Shown here: one piece after another, positions 9,731 to 18,052 of the stretch
How the letters are laid out: every line of letters begins with the position of its first letter
Numbering within the stretch: position 1 is the stretch's first letter
Notes under the pieces: generated by a model
The model's database searches: none
Told to the model about the DNA's origin: nothing
The model's input: only the letters and a program-made list of their open reading frames with translations
NCBI GenBank assembly: GCA_903928685.1
Contig: CAIYRS010000077.1
Location: 32,265 to 96,264 of the forward strand
Direction of reading: 5' to 3'
Source of the DNA: an uncultured Methylococcaceae bacterium
GTDB lineage: Bacteria > Pseudomonadota > Gammaproteobacteria > Methylococcales > Methylomonadaceae
DNA length: 64,000 bases
Position numbers and translations under genes: made by a program

Positions 9731-10286
9731 CCAGTGATTTTTTGTTACCCGTCAGCATCGCTTTTGCCAAACTTTCTTTGTGGATAAAGCTTTCAATAGC
9801 AACACCAGCAATATGGGCAATAACTAAGGCCAGCGTAAAATTGGCGAAAAATTCGTGCAGGGTTTCCCAAGTTTTTTCATTCGCCGAACCGATAGCCGCT
9901 AATGGTTCTAAGCCTTGGTCGGCGCCATACACGGCAAAACCGCTTAAAGTGGTCATTAATAAACTCAGTAACAACAACACAATCATCGCCGCGCCCGCCG
10001 GATTGTGCCCCAAATAACGTTTAGAGCGTAGCGCGACAACGGTTTTAAAATATTCGATAGCACTTGCTGGCGTGCATAAAAAACTGCTGAACCGTGAGTA
10101 ATAGCTGCCAACAAATCCCCAAACAAAGCGGAATATCAGCAGGGCAAACACCAAATAGCCCGCCCAAATATGAATGTCGAGCAGTTCTTCTTCGGTCAGA
10201 TAGGCCACGGTGAAAGCTAGCACCAACAACCAGTGAAAAATCCTTAAGGGTAAATCCCAAACTTTGGTTAATGTTGTAGAAATCAT
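9723..10286 (-). CDS. Cytochrome b561-like di-haem membrane protein
   Basis: A 187-residue four-helix membrane cytochrome of the b561/Ni-Fe-hydrogenase B-type family. The helices carry the histidines expected to bind two haems: RIFHWLLV (helix 1), DIHIWAGYL (helix 2), and LHEFFANFTLALVIAHIAG (helix 4). Such proteins pass electrons across or within the inner membrane. It is the first gene of a two-gene operon with the P1B ATPase, overlapping it by 8 bases; this suggests, without proving, a link between electron transfer and metal transport. Confidence 0.85.
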   Translation of the reverse strand: MISTTLTKVWDLPLRIFHWLLVLAFTVAYLTEEELLDIHIWAGYLVFALLIFRFVWGFVGSYYSRFSSFLCTPASAIEYFKTVVALRSKRYLGHNPAGAAMIVLLLLSLLMTTLSGFAVYGADQGLEPLAAIGSANEKTWETLHEFFANFTLALVIAHIAGVAIESFIHKESLAKAMLTGNKKSLDE

Positions 10287-10496
10287 AAATATTTTCCCGG
10301 TTTTATATCCACAGCAATTGTGGGTTTATTGGGCAACTATACGCGCACCAATTTATAAAACAATGCGGTAGCCAACAGACTATTACTTGGTTAATGTTGA
10401 ATGTCAGAATTATTATCGTAGGGGCGAGCTGATGTGCCTACACTAAATCGGACACACAATTTAAAAAATCCCGAAAAAGAGTGTGATCCTAATGTT

Positions 10497-10720
10497 AGCC
10501 AAGAAAAAGCCAAAATCTATACCGCTAAATTTAGGGGCTCAGCCGTCAAGCTTGCCAATGAAAGCGATAAGCCCATTGCTAAAACGCCAAGGAGTAAAAC
10601 ACCCTGCATATCTGGATTAATAAATATAGTAGGTAAATGGCGCAGGACGACACAGTTTGGAAGGACTGCCAGCTTAAGCGCCTCGCCTGCTTAATAGAGG
10701 AGCGTAATTTGTTACCTCAT
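10497..10720 (+). pseudogene. IS3-family OrfA remnant
   Basis: A decayed transposase OrfA. One frame reads KIYTAKFRGSAVKLANESDK followed by PIAKTP, like IS3-family OrfA helix-turn-helix proteins; after a stop and frame change it continues NTLHIWINKYSR, and another frame gives LKRLACLIEERNLL, matching the family's C-terminal ERDLLKKA segment. Several frameshifts separate the parts, and no OrfB is recognisable. The rest of 10287-11359 has no intact gene. Confidence 0.65.
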
Positions 10721-10949
10721 TCAATTCCAATACGCCATGGTCTTTGGCGGGCAATAAGGCGTCTTCCAAATCAGGGTTCAAAAGGGCTTTTTTCTTGTGC
10801 CCCCTTGGGTATTAGCCACTTTGCCAAAGTTGGGCAGCTTACGTCGAAAATCCGGTAAATGCCCCTCATGCTAGGCCGCTAGTAATAGCCATTGAGTATT
10901 TGTTCTTTTTCGGCTTCGCTATCCTTGGACTTTATGGCATTAATGACAC

Positions 10950-11010
10950 CCGCTGACGGCATAGGGAACTTCTCCCGACTTCGGTTCCAAGTTCCCTATG
11001 CCGTTAGCGG
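10950..11010. repeat. Large hairpin, ~22-bp stem
   Basis: Arms 10950-10971 and 10989-11010 pair over 22 positions with a single G-T mismatch; the core is ACGGCATAGGGAACTT. A 17-base loop lies between. T-rich DNA follows at 11017, so it could terminate plus-strand transcription, or it may be the end of a dead mobile element. Confidence 0.55.
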
Positions 11011-11052
11011 TAGTGACTATTTTTTGTTTTCACAATTGCTAGGCTTAATGGC

Positions 11053-11150
11053 GGACTGGTCACGGATTTGGTGTTTCCAAAAACGGCGTTGCCAGAGCGT
11101 GGATTCCCGATGTTTGCGTTTAGACACGTTTAACCAATCGGCGCGGTGGT
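11053..11150 (-). pseudogene. Internal fragment of a REP-associated transposase
   Basis: The minus strand encodes RADWLNVSKRKHRESTLWQR and then RFWKHQIRDQS, almost the same as the RAYT pseudogene at 14.1 kb. Both ends are missing. Immediately after it comes a REP-like hairpin (11185-11215). Confidence 0.7.
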
Positions 11151-11184
11151 AATTGGATAAGATTCAAGCGGTTTGTGGTATTGG

Positions 11185-11215
11185 TAGGGTGGGCAGAAAA
11201 GCGTTGCCTACCCTA
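11185..11215. repeat. REP-like hairpin beside RAYT fragment
   Basis: TAGGGTGGGCA pairs with TGCCTACCCTA around a loop containing AAAAGCGT. The same core, GGGCAGAAAAGCGTTG, occurs beside the second RAYT remnant at 14787-14862, as expected for a transposase and its cognate REP. Confidence 0.6.
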
Positions 11216-11359
11216 TGACTGCTTCTGCCCGAAGCATACGGCTGCTATAACAAATCACCCACCACACCTAAAATCAAAAACTTCGCCGCTTAAATGGACA
11301 ACGCTATTTTTCCGGTATATTGAGTTACTGCTTATTAACAGCTTAACTCGCCTAAATAA

Positions 11360-11824
11360 ATGAAAATATACACCATTTACCGAAAACAACAGCTCGCCAT
11401 CAGCACCTTACAAGCTTGGCAATTTCTGTCATCCCCGCATTACTTAAACCAAATCACCCCTGATTTTTTCAACATCGAAATTACTTCACCCGTGCCCGAT
11501 GAAATTTATGCGGGATTACTGATAAGTTACCGGATGAAAGCCGTGTTCGGCATACCGATGTCATGGCTTTCGGAAATTTGCCACTGCGACCAACCACGCC
11601 GATTTGTTTACCAACAACGCGTAGGCCCGTTTAAATTCTGGAGCCACGAAGTCAGTTTGAAAGAATGCGATGGCGGCATTGAAGTAGAAGACATCGTTTT
11701 CTATGCCATGCCCTTAGGTTGGCTAGGCGAAGCTCTTCACGCCATACTCATTGGTGATAAATTGCAGCGGATATTCGACACCCGCTACCAGTATTTGCAA
11801 GCAAAATGGGGGATGAAGGCATAG
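11360..11824 (+). CDS. SRPBCC/START-like ligand-binding protein
   Basis: A 154-residue soluble protein of the SRPBCC superfamily, a helix-grip fold that binds hydrophobic ligands. Matching features are the start with alternating strand residues (IYRKQQLAISTLQAWQFLS), LNQITPDFFNIEI, the central FVYQQRVGPFKFWSHEV and the amphipathic final helix LQRIFDTRYQYLQ. Homologues are common next to epimerase or cell-division-type genes in proteobacteria; here the gene is isolated. The ligand is unknown. Confidence 0.75.
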   Translation: MKIYTIYRKQQLAISTLQAWQFLSSPHYLNQITPDFFNIEITSPVPDEIYAGLLISYRMKAVFGIPMSWLSEICHCDQPRRFVYQQRVGPFKFWSHEVSLKECDGGIEVEDIVFYAMPLGWLGEALHAILIGDKLQRIFDTRYQYLQAKWGMKA

Positions 11825-12210
11825 AGGTTAGAAAAGCAATGCACTTCCAAGCTGGGGTTTGGGAACAAGATAAATATTTATTATTTTCAAATCGTTGCAT
11901 TAACTTTTTGCGGATTTCCCCATTAATACCGCTCTACACCTCTCGCCAGGTTTGTTTTAATACTATTTCGCTGTTACAGCCACTTTAGCTAAGTCGTCTA
12001 TTTGTCCTTATCAGAAGCTTGATACGGTTTAGGAATTTTCTTGTAATGCCCACTTATCTCCCAGATAATCAAAAAGCTTTCAAGCTTGACTGGGTTTGGT
12101 ATTTTTCCATTAACACCGGACACCTGTACGGTGTACAGACCTTTGGCATAGCTTACGTTAGTTCTATAAATCGAAAATAATAAAAATAACGCGTGTTTTT
12201 GGAGGGTCAA

Positions 12211-13920
12211 ATGAATATTCGCTTAGCATTTTTAGCAATAGTTTCTTTAGCTAGTTTTTCAAATTATGGCTATTCCGCAGTTTTGCCGACAGATGTTGCT
12301 AAAGCCTATGTGCAGGCAATTACTAACGGTACTGGCTCTAAGGTTGCCGGATCAATTGATTATGTGGCATTAGGTTGTACGGCGGCGACCGTATACGATG
12401 AACAAAAATGCCAAAAAATCGTTTTTAATGGCAAAGATGGCAAAACGCTGCTGATGGAGTCGATTACGGCAAGCAATATCGCCAGCCTTATACCGATTGG
12501 TGATGTACGCAGGATTTACGGAAATGATCCGCAATATGCAAATGTTCGGGAGCTGTTTTTTTTACTCAGCACAAAAAACAGCGGTTGGTATTCTGGGCTT
12601 GAAGGCGAAGACAAAGCCAAAGCCATTCTCCAGCGCCATCTTGAATCCAGCGGTCCAGGCGGCATGTACGGAAATTTTATCTGGCCATTTGATGCTTCAA
12701 GTCCGCAAAAAGCCAAAGTTACCTCGACTGGAGTTGACTTTCTAATCGTATCCTTGCCGTCAGCGGCAGCCTTAGATGTTAATAAATCACCGCTCTACTA
12801 TTGGGCTTTGCAAACTGATTTCAGCAATATGGCTTATCCGCTAGGTTTTGATTTTGCAGGTGTTTCTGGTATCGACCCCAACCGTTGCAAAAACACCAAA
12901 GTGGCCTGGGGGCATGTTGGCCTGCAATACGCAAAAAACAATCCTAGCTTACCGAATAGCGTCCAAAAGCAAGCCAATTGGGGCGGCGGTGGCGACGGGT
13001 CGGGTATTGGTGATTACGGTTGCGGCGGCAGTGACGTTACCAAACTTAATTGGAAAGTCGGCACATGGTATGAATATCGGGTGAAGCGGGCTGTGAGACG
13101 CGCGCCAAAATTGTGGGAATGGGTGGGTGAAATCTATAAAAAAGGTGATGCCGCCCCCATTTACAGTAAAACCATTTTTGGCGGCGAATATGTAACTTAT
13201 GCGACCACATGGGCGGAGCTTATCAACGTCAGTTGCACTTCCCCCAGATTAATTACCCAGTGGGCCAATCCTTGGATGGGTAATGCAGGCGGTAAATTTA
13301 GGGTTGGGCGAGTAAACTTAGAAAATGGTGCGGATGGCTGTTTACGCTCGAAAGAAATTATCTCCAACAAATGCCAAGCCAAATGGACACAATACCAAGG
13401 CGCGATTAGTCCGGCTACTCATGCCGCTGCAAATTTGCTACGCAAGACGAACTCTAGCGATATGCAAGAAGGCTATTGCGAGCGCGTACCTGATGCCACA
13501 GAAATTGCCATAGCGAAAGCTTATATCCAAGCAATTTCAGGAGGAACTGGCGCTAAGCGGGTATCGACTGCAATTGACTTTACTGCACTGGGTTGTAATG
13601 CGGACACTGTCTTTGATGATGGAAAATGCCAAGCCCCCGTCTTTAATGGCAAAGACGGTAAAACCGTACTCATGGAAGCCATTACCTCTGTATCGGACGG
13701 CAATTGGCATTCTTCCAACATACAGTCAATAATCCCCTTTGAGACCATCAACCGTATTTTGACCGATCCCAAATATGCCCTAGCGAAAGAGTTATTTGGC
13801 TATTTCTCTATGCAGAATGACGGCTGGTATGATTATCTGGATGGGCCTGGGAAACCAAAAGATGTGATGTTCCAATACATAACCGCAGTGAATGCGGCCA
13901 ATGCACTTAAAACTAAATAA
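12211..13920 (+). CDS. Exported protein with a duplicated N- and C-terminal domain, function unknown
   Basis: Start chosen at 12211, seven bases past GGAGG, giving 569 residues with a signal peptide (MNIRLAFLAIVSLASFSNYG..SA). Residues ~25-150 and ~440-569 are clear copies of one another: both contain AKAYxQAI, the pair xDYVALGC/IDFTALGC, VFNGKDGKT and a WY..LxG segment. Between them lies a ~280-residue domain rich in Gly, Trp and Cys (GGGGDGSGIGDYGCGGSD, WVGEIYKKGD). I do not recognise either domain. Eight or more cysteines suggest disulfides outside the cytoplasm. The gene is isolated. Confidence 0.75.
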   Translation: MNIRLAFLAIVSLASFSNYGYSAVLPTDVAKAYVQAITNGTGSKVAGSIDYVALGCTAATVYDEQKCQKIVFNGKDGKTLLMESITASNIASLIPIGDVRRIYGNDPQYANVRELFFLLSTKNSGWYSGLEGEDKAKAILQRHLESSGPGGMYGNFIWPFDASSPQKAKVTSTGVDFLIVSLPSAAALDVNKSPLYYWALQTDFSNMAYPLGFDFAGVSGIDPNRCKNTKVAWGHVGLQYAKNNPSLPNSVQKQANWGGGGDGSGIGDYGCGGSDVTKLNWKVGTWYEYRVKRAVRRAPKLWEWVGEIYKKGDAAPIYSKTIFGGEYVTYATTWAELINVSCTSPRLITQWANPWMGNAGGKFRVGRVNLENGADGCLRSKEIISNKCQAKWTQYQGAISPATHAAANLLRKTNSSDMQEGYCERVPDATEIAIAKAYIQAISGGTGAKRVSTAIDFTALGCNADTVFDDGKCQAPVFNGKDGKTVLMEAITSVSDGNWHSSNIQSIIPFETINRILTDPKYALAKELFGYFSMQNDGWYDYLDGPGKPKDVMFQYITAVNAANALKTK

Positions 13921-14097
13921 TTTGCTAGCTCTTTTATAGTTTGGGTGCTGGGATTTTATTGGATGATCTCAGCACCAACTGCCACAAAAATAAGAAATTC
14001 CTTTAGTTACTGAGCAATACGGAATTTCTCAACCTCGCCCAATTTTTTTAAATCAAAATGTAATGGAACGGGTAACAACCCCGTTCCAGCCTAGCAA

Positions 14098-14743
14098 TCA
14101 TTCCCCAGAGGTAACAACCTCCAAATCATCCGCCACCCCCGCCCAATTCAGCGGATAAACCCGCTCAGCTACATAACGATGGAAAGTTGAATAAGGCCAA
14201 TCGGCAACGTGTTGGCAATAACCATGTTTGACGGGGTTGTAATGCAGATAATCGACGTGACGGTTAAAGTCGGATTGGTCACGGATTTGGTGTTCCCAAA
14301 AGCGGCGTTGCCAGAGCGTGGATTCCCGATGTTTACGTTTGGACGCGTTCAGCCAATCGGCGCGGCGGTAATGTTCCCGACATTGGATGCTGACTTGGCG
14401 TTTAATCAAACCTCAACGGCTAGAAAAATCGGCATCGCCTTCCGGGCAACGTCCAAATGCTCGGCAACTGCTCCTGCGTTGCTCTACCTTCTGCATGACC
14501 CACATGGACGTGGGGAATGCAGATAGCGCAGGAGCGGCTATCTGTCCATGCAGTCGAATGCAAGTGGTCGGGCAACAACACCCACGCATCAATGGTGAAT
14601 GGTTTTTGCTAGCGCACAGAGATGTTCGCTTCCCGCAAAGCCACCCGCACAGCCTCATCACACAAAATCGGCTGGCGGCGGAAAATCACAACCGTAAAAA
14701 AATAACACGCCCCTTGGGTGTTAGCGCGGCGGTAATTGGACAT
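14098..14743 (-). pseudogene. REP-associated tyrosine transposase (RAYT), broken
   Basis: The reading starts at 14743 with MSNYRRANTQGACYFFTVVI and runs to a TAG after EANISVR. It resumes in frame as QKPFTIDAWVLLPDHLH, including the HUH motif, is interrupted by a ~97-base palindromic insert (14460-14556), then continues CIWTLPEGDADFSSR, a TGA where Trp is expected, and GLIKRQVS. The C-terminal half from MIKRQVS to the stop is intact (103 codons). Two nonsense changes plus an insertion make this a dead Y1 transposase. Confidence 0.85.
14460..14556. mobile_element. Small palindromic element inserted in the RAYT pseudogene
   Basis: A ~97-base insert starting CTCGGCAACTGCTCC and ending CATGCAGTCG splits the codons between PDHLH and CIWTLP. 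Inside are hairpins CAGATAGC/GCTATCTG and CCCAC/GTGGG. A shorter relative with the same two ends is inserted in another repeat at 24137-24184. A 3-4 base duplication (AATG) may flank this copy. Confidence 0.65.
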
Positions 14744-14786
14744 GGTTTAAGCGGTTGGTAGTTTGTGGTATTGGTATTCGTAGGGT

Positions 14787-14862
14787 GGGCAACGCTTTTC
14801 TGCCTTTATGCCCTTTAGGTACACCTTTTGCGGCATGATTAGTTGGCAGAAAAGCGTTGTCC
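14787..14862. repeat. REP pair upstream of the RAYT pseudogene
   Basis: GGGCAACGCTTTTCTGCC (14787-14804) is repeated inverted at 14845-14862 with one mismatch. Its position just outside the RAYT start and its likeness to 11185-11215 suggest it is the transposase's cognate REP. Confidence 0.65.
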
Positions 14863-14868
14863 ACATGA

Positions 14869-17322
14869 CTAAAGTTTAATAGCGGCAGCAACAGAGTTAA
14901 AACTTTGTGCGCCCATTTTTTGAAGAGTAGGCCAATCAAAATATACAGGAGGTTCACTAATTTTAGCCCAGCATTCGTTGAGATATTCGCTGAATTTAAT
15001 GGTTCGATTATAGCGAACACCTATATCGAATGACTCTAGTTTTTTCAAAATGTCATTTCGATAAATTTCATCGAAAATTGGAGTGTCAAATAGTACCGCA
15101 TCCATATAAGCAAAACTGGTTGCCCAATATTGGACATGGTATACGCCAATAGTTGTAATTCGAAAAGCAAGAGGCATATCCCCAACAAGACCTTGTAAAC
15201 CTTCATCAAAAGTTATTCGTTCAGTAGTTTCAACAAGTTTTTTATTTGTTAGTCGTCTCAATTTATGTTCTATCTGGTCACTAACAAAACCATATTTCTG
15301 CATTTCAGTTAGTAAATCAGCTGTCCTAACAAATCCATCGGGTGATTTATGCTGTCCGTCACTAATCAGATAACTAATAATTATTGGAGAAAGAAAATGT
15401 TCTTTTTTATCTGGATATCGCACATCAAAAAGATTTAAAGCTAGCGATGATGGTGCGTGATAATGAGAATATGCACCTAATATTGCTTGTTTAGTAAATT
15501 CATGTAACGGAATCATATATTTTCCGTCGGTTTCCATTATGTTAATGATTTTTTCTGAATCAACATTTGCACTGCCAATAAAATCTTTAATTAAATCTAG
15601 TGCTTGGCGTATGTTTCCGCCTGTAATATTGCTTAGAAGTCGATTAATTTCTTTGTTGTTTTGCAACGAAAATAATAAAGCTTTTAAAAACAATGCTATT
15701 GATTCTAGTTTTATATTTATGCCTTCTAAACGATCTAATTGAGATTTTCCTTCAGCTAAATCCAATGAAAACTTCAACCGCTTAACAAGAACTAAATCAA
15801 CTCTTGGCGGTGATATAGTAATAATTCTCTGAGAATAGCCGGAAATTGATCCTGAGAACTTTGATGCAAAATATGTCTGAGGGCGAAGTGAGACTAAAAC
15901 TAGTGCATGCCAGGTGGCGGCAAATTCTTGTGCAGCCATGAAAGCATCCTGTTGATCTAAAGGTTTTCTTTGGTCTGCATTGTCAATTGAAATAATTACT
16001 TGCTTTTTTCTGCCTTTTGAAAAGTGTTCAATACTTCGCCGAAAATGCTCTACTTTATTTTTTGTCAGAGATTCAATAAATTGTATTTGGTGTTCAATGA
16101 ATTTTTCTGGAGCTGATTCTTTTAGAGGAGCATAGATTCCATTATCAAATCGCTGGATATCTCTATAGTAAATTCCTCGAACTGTATTATTTTCATATAA
16201 ATCGACTTCATACTCCTCAAAAAGCTGCCTCTCGATTTCTTCTAAAAAGAAGGTGTGTAAATCTTGGCCTAAATTAGCTTGGCTACCAAGATCAATATAG
16301 ATAAATATCGAATTTTTAATCTCATCAATAGCTTTTACAAAAATCAAATGTCTTATAAAAGATGTTTTTCCAACTCCTACATCGCCAATAATAACAATTG
16401 GACGCCTACCTAGTGCTTCAGCAACTGCTTCTGAATCCATTCCATATTTGTCATTTGTAGAAGGTTTCAAACCCTGTAATTTTGGACTTTGTAAAGATGG
16501 ATTAAACATCGCAGCATAGCGGGCTGATAGTATTTTCTTACCCACCAAAGCATCTTTAGCCAGAGCTCCACTTTCGCAATAACATTCTTCATAAAACCGT
16601 TTTCTATATGAAGGAGTATTTGGAGCGTCTTCAATTAATAGGTCACTTAACATACGTAAGCTTTGTTGCGAATCACTTGGATATCGAAAAGAAGGGTAAC
16701 CAGGTAGATAGCTCGAAAGTTTTGCTGGTATCCCTGTTGGTACACTGGAAACGAGATCTTTTAATAATAATTTACGGTGTTCAGCTTCTGGTGAAATTGC
16801 TTGCCAAAGACGATGGAAGTTACTTTCAATTTGATCCCAGCCATTAAATAGTAAGCATTTTCCTTCTGATGGTGGTATTCCATCGTTTCTTACCCCGATA
16901 AAGATAATGATTTGTGTCATATTTGAAACAACACCGATTTGTATGCCGCGATCACTACAATACTTTTGTGTTTGTTCGAAAGCAGATTGAAAATTTGAGC
17001 TCAATTTCAATAATGAACTTAGTGATCGGAGAATACTGTTATTGGTTTCGCAAGGTATATCAAAGGAGTTTCCTGCGCGTTTCGCTTCGATTACTATTTG
17101 TGGAGGGACTCCAAGTTCGTAATCGCTATATTCCCCATTAAATCTGCGTTCAAGATGTGTTTGATTGGGGTGCCACCCTAAGCATTCATGAATTAGGCGG
17201 TCTATGAATCTATGACGTGTATCAGCTTCATTAATATCATAATTTTCATTTTTTATGTCTTCAAGTAGGCGCGATATGGCAATCTGACCAGCAGCAAGAT
17301 CAGACGGTATAGAATTTGTCAT
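14869..17322 (-). CDS. PD-(D/E)XK nuclease-like plus P-loop NTPase protein; defence candidate
   Basis: An 817-residue protein in two parts. The N-terminal ~180 residues look like a type I restriction-type PD-(D/E)XK domain: SDYELGVPPQIVIEAKRAG gives Asp67 and Glu79-x-Lys81. Residues ~300-560 form a P-loop NTPase with Walker A GDVGVGKT (313-320) and Walker B VIISIDNAD (442-450), followed by an AAA/STAND-like helical region and a C-terminal winged-helix-like segment around GFVSDQIEHKLRRLTNKKLV. I do not recognise a named family. It is AT-richer than its neighbours and flanked by REP/RAYT debris and a toxin-antitoxin pair, which suggests acquisition. Anti-phage function is inference. Confidence 0.75.
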   Translation of the reverse strand: MTNSIPSDLAAGQIAISRLLEDIKNENYDINEADTRHRFIDRLIHECLGWHPNQTHLERRFNGEYSDYELGVPPQIVIEAKRAGNSFDIPCETNNSILRSLSSLLKLSSNFQSAFEQTQKYCSDRGIQIGVVSNMTQIIIFIGVRNDGIPPSEGKCLLFNGWDQIESNFHRLWQAISPEAEHRKLLLKDLVSSVPTGIPAKLSSYLPGYPSFRYPSDSQQSLRMLSDLLIEDAPNTPSYRKRFYEECYCESGALAKDALVGKKILSARYAAMFNPSLQSPKLQGLKPSTNDKYGMDSEAVAEALGRRPIVIIGDVGVGKTSFIRHLIFVKAIDEIKNSIFIYIDLGSQANLGQDLHTFFLEEIERQLFEEYEVDLYENNTVRGIYYRDIQRFDNGIYAPLKESAPEKFIEHQIQFIESLTKNKVEHFRRSIEHFSKGRKKQVIISIDNADQRKPLDQQDAFMAAQEFAATWHALVLVSLRPQTYFASKFSGSISGYSQRIITISPPRVDLVLVKRLKFSLDLAEGKSQLDRLEGINIKLESIALFLKALLFSLQNNKEINRLLSNITGGNIRQALDLIKDFIGSANVDSEKIINIMETDGKYMIPLHEFTKQAILGAYSHYHAPSSLALNLFDVRYPDKKEHFLSPIIISYLISDGQHKSPDGFVRTADLLTEMQKYGFVSDQIEHKLRRLTNKKLVETTERITFDEGLQGLVGDMPLAFRITTIGVYHVQYWATSFAYMDAVLFDTPIFDEIYRNDILKKLESFDIGVRYNRTIKFSEYLNECWAKISEPPVYFDWPTLQKMGAQSFNSVAAAIKL

Positions 17323-17502
17323 TTTGATTTCCGTATTATTTGCTAAGTTAATGAAAATATCTTGGCCTTAACTCGTAAGGCGGTTTCTGATATATGAAAA
17401 CTTTAAAAGCACTCAGTTTTAGTTAGTTCTCAAGCTACGTGTTTGGAACTAGTGAACTAAAGCCCCAAACCATCCAATTTATCAATCAGATAAAATTGTT
17501 GC

Positions 17503-17736
17503 TTATACGCTATGCGATTCAACATAAGCATCCAGTAATCTGCGTATCATCCGCTGGTATTGGGTGTTATTTTTAGCCGCTTCTGACTTGAAAAACTCAA
17601 CACTTTTCTTACTCAACGCCAAGGTGACTTTAACCCCTTCTTCATTGAAAGCTAATTCGGCGGGCGAGGGCAGAAAATCTGCAATTATCTTTACGTCGCC
17701 CAAGGGTTCATTGGTATATTTTATTTTCGCGTTCAT
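17503..17736 (-). CDS. brnA: BrnA-type antitoxin
   Basis: I start it at the ATG at 17736, seven bases past AAGG and inside the end of brnT (29-base overlap), giving 77 residues; an upstream in-frame start would only extend it into brnT. The C-terminal VKVTLALSKKSVEFFKSEAA and QRMIRRLLDAYV are the ribbon-helix-helix DNA-binding part typical of BrnA. It neutralises BrnT and represses the operon in known systems. Confidence 0.85.
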   Translation of the reverse strand: MNAKIKYTNEPLGDVKIIADFLPSPAELAFNEEGVKVTLALSKKSVEFFKSEAAKNNTQYQRMIRRLLDAYVESHSV

Positions 17737-17998
17737 AGATTGCCTTGCCTTTACGCCAGTAGCCAGCGCCAATAATTCGAATAACAGCGGCCCGATAAGT
17801 GAACCGCACGGTTAAAATTCCACCACCAACTGCTCCGAAACAATAGAAACGTTCTTCGGTTTGGCTGTGGGATTCGTCTTTGGCAATAATACGAAGAGGA
17901 TCAGCAAAGGCATATTGGGCAACGGTAAATGAAATGCCGTGCTTTGCCTGATTCAACACATCTTTTTCTACATCCCATTCAAATTTTGTTTTTGCCAT
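17708..17998 (-). CDS. brnT: BrnT-type RNase toxin
   Basis: A 96-residue BrnT toxin: FEWDVEKDVLNQAKHGISF at the N-terminus, the central FADPLRI..DESHSQTEERFYCFG and the C-terminal RIIGAGYWRKGKAIYE. The family has a RelE-like fold and cuts RNA. The usual end RxxSAR-x-A-xxxERxxYE is altered here to RIIGAGYWRKGKAIYERE, so activity should be tested. It is the first gene of the brnTA operon. Confidence 0.88.
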   Translation of the reverse strand: MAKTKFEWDVEKDVLNQAKHGISFTVAQYAFADPLRIIAKDESHSQTEERFYCFGAVGGGILTVRFTYRAAVIRIIGAGYWRKGKAIYERENKIYQ

Positions 17999-18052
17999 AA
18001 TTTAAGGATAACAGTTGCCCATATTGTTCGCCATACGTTTGTATGGGTGATT

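Noticed and set aside
11998..12210. 70-codon minus-strand ORF ending IPKPYQASDKDK
   Set aside because: Needs a TTG start at the neighbour's ribosome site and has no similarity I recognise.
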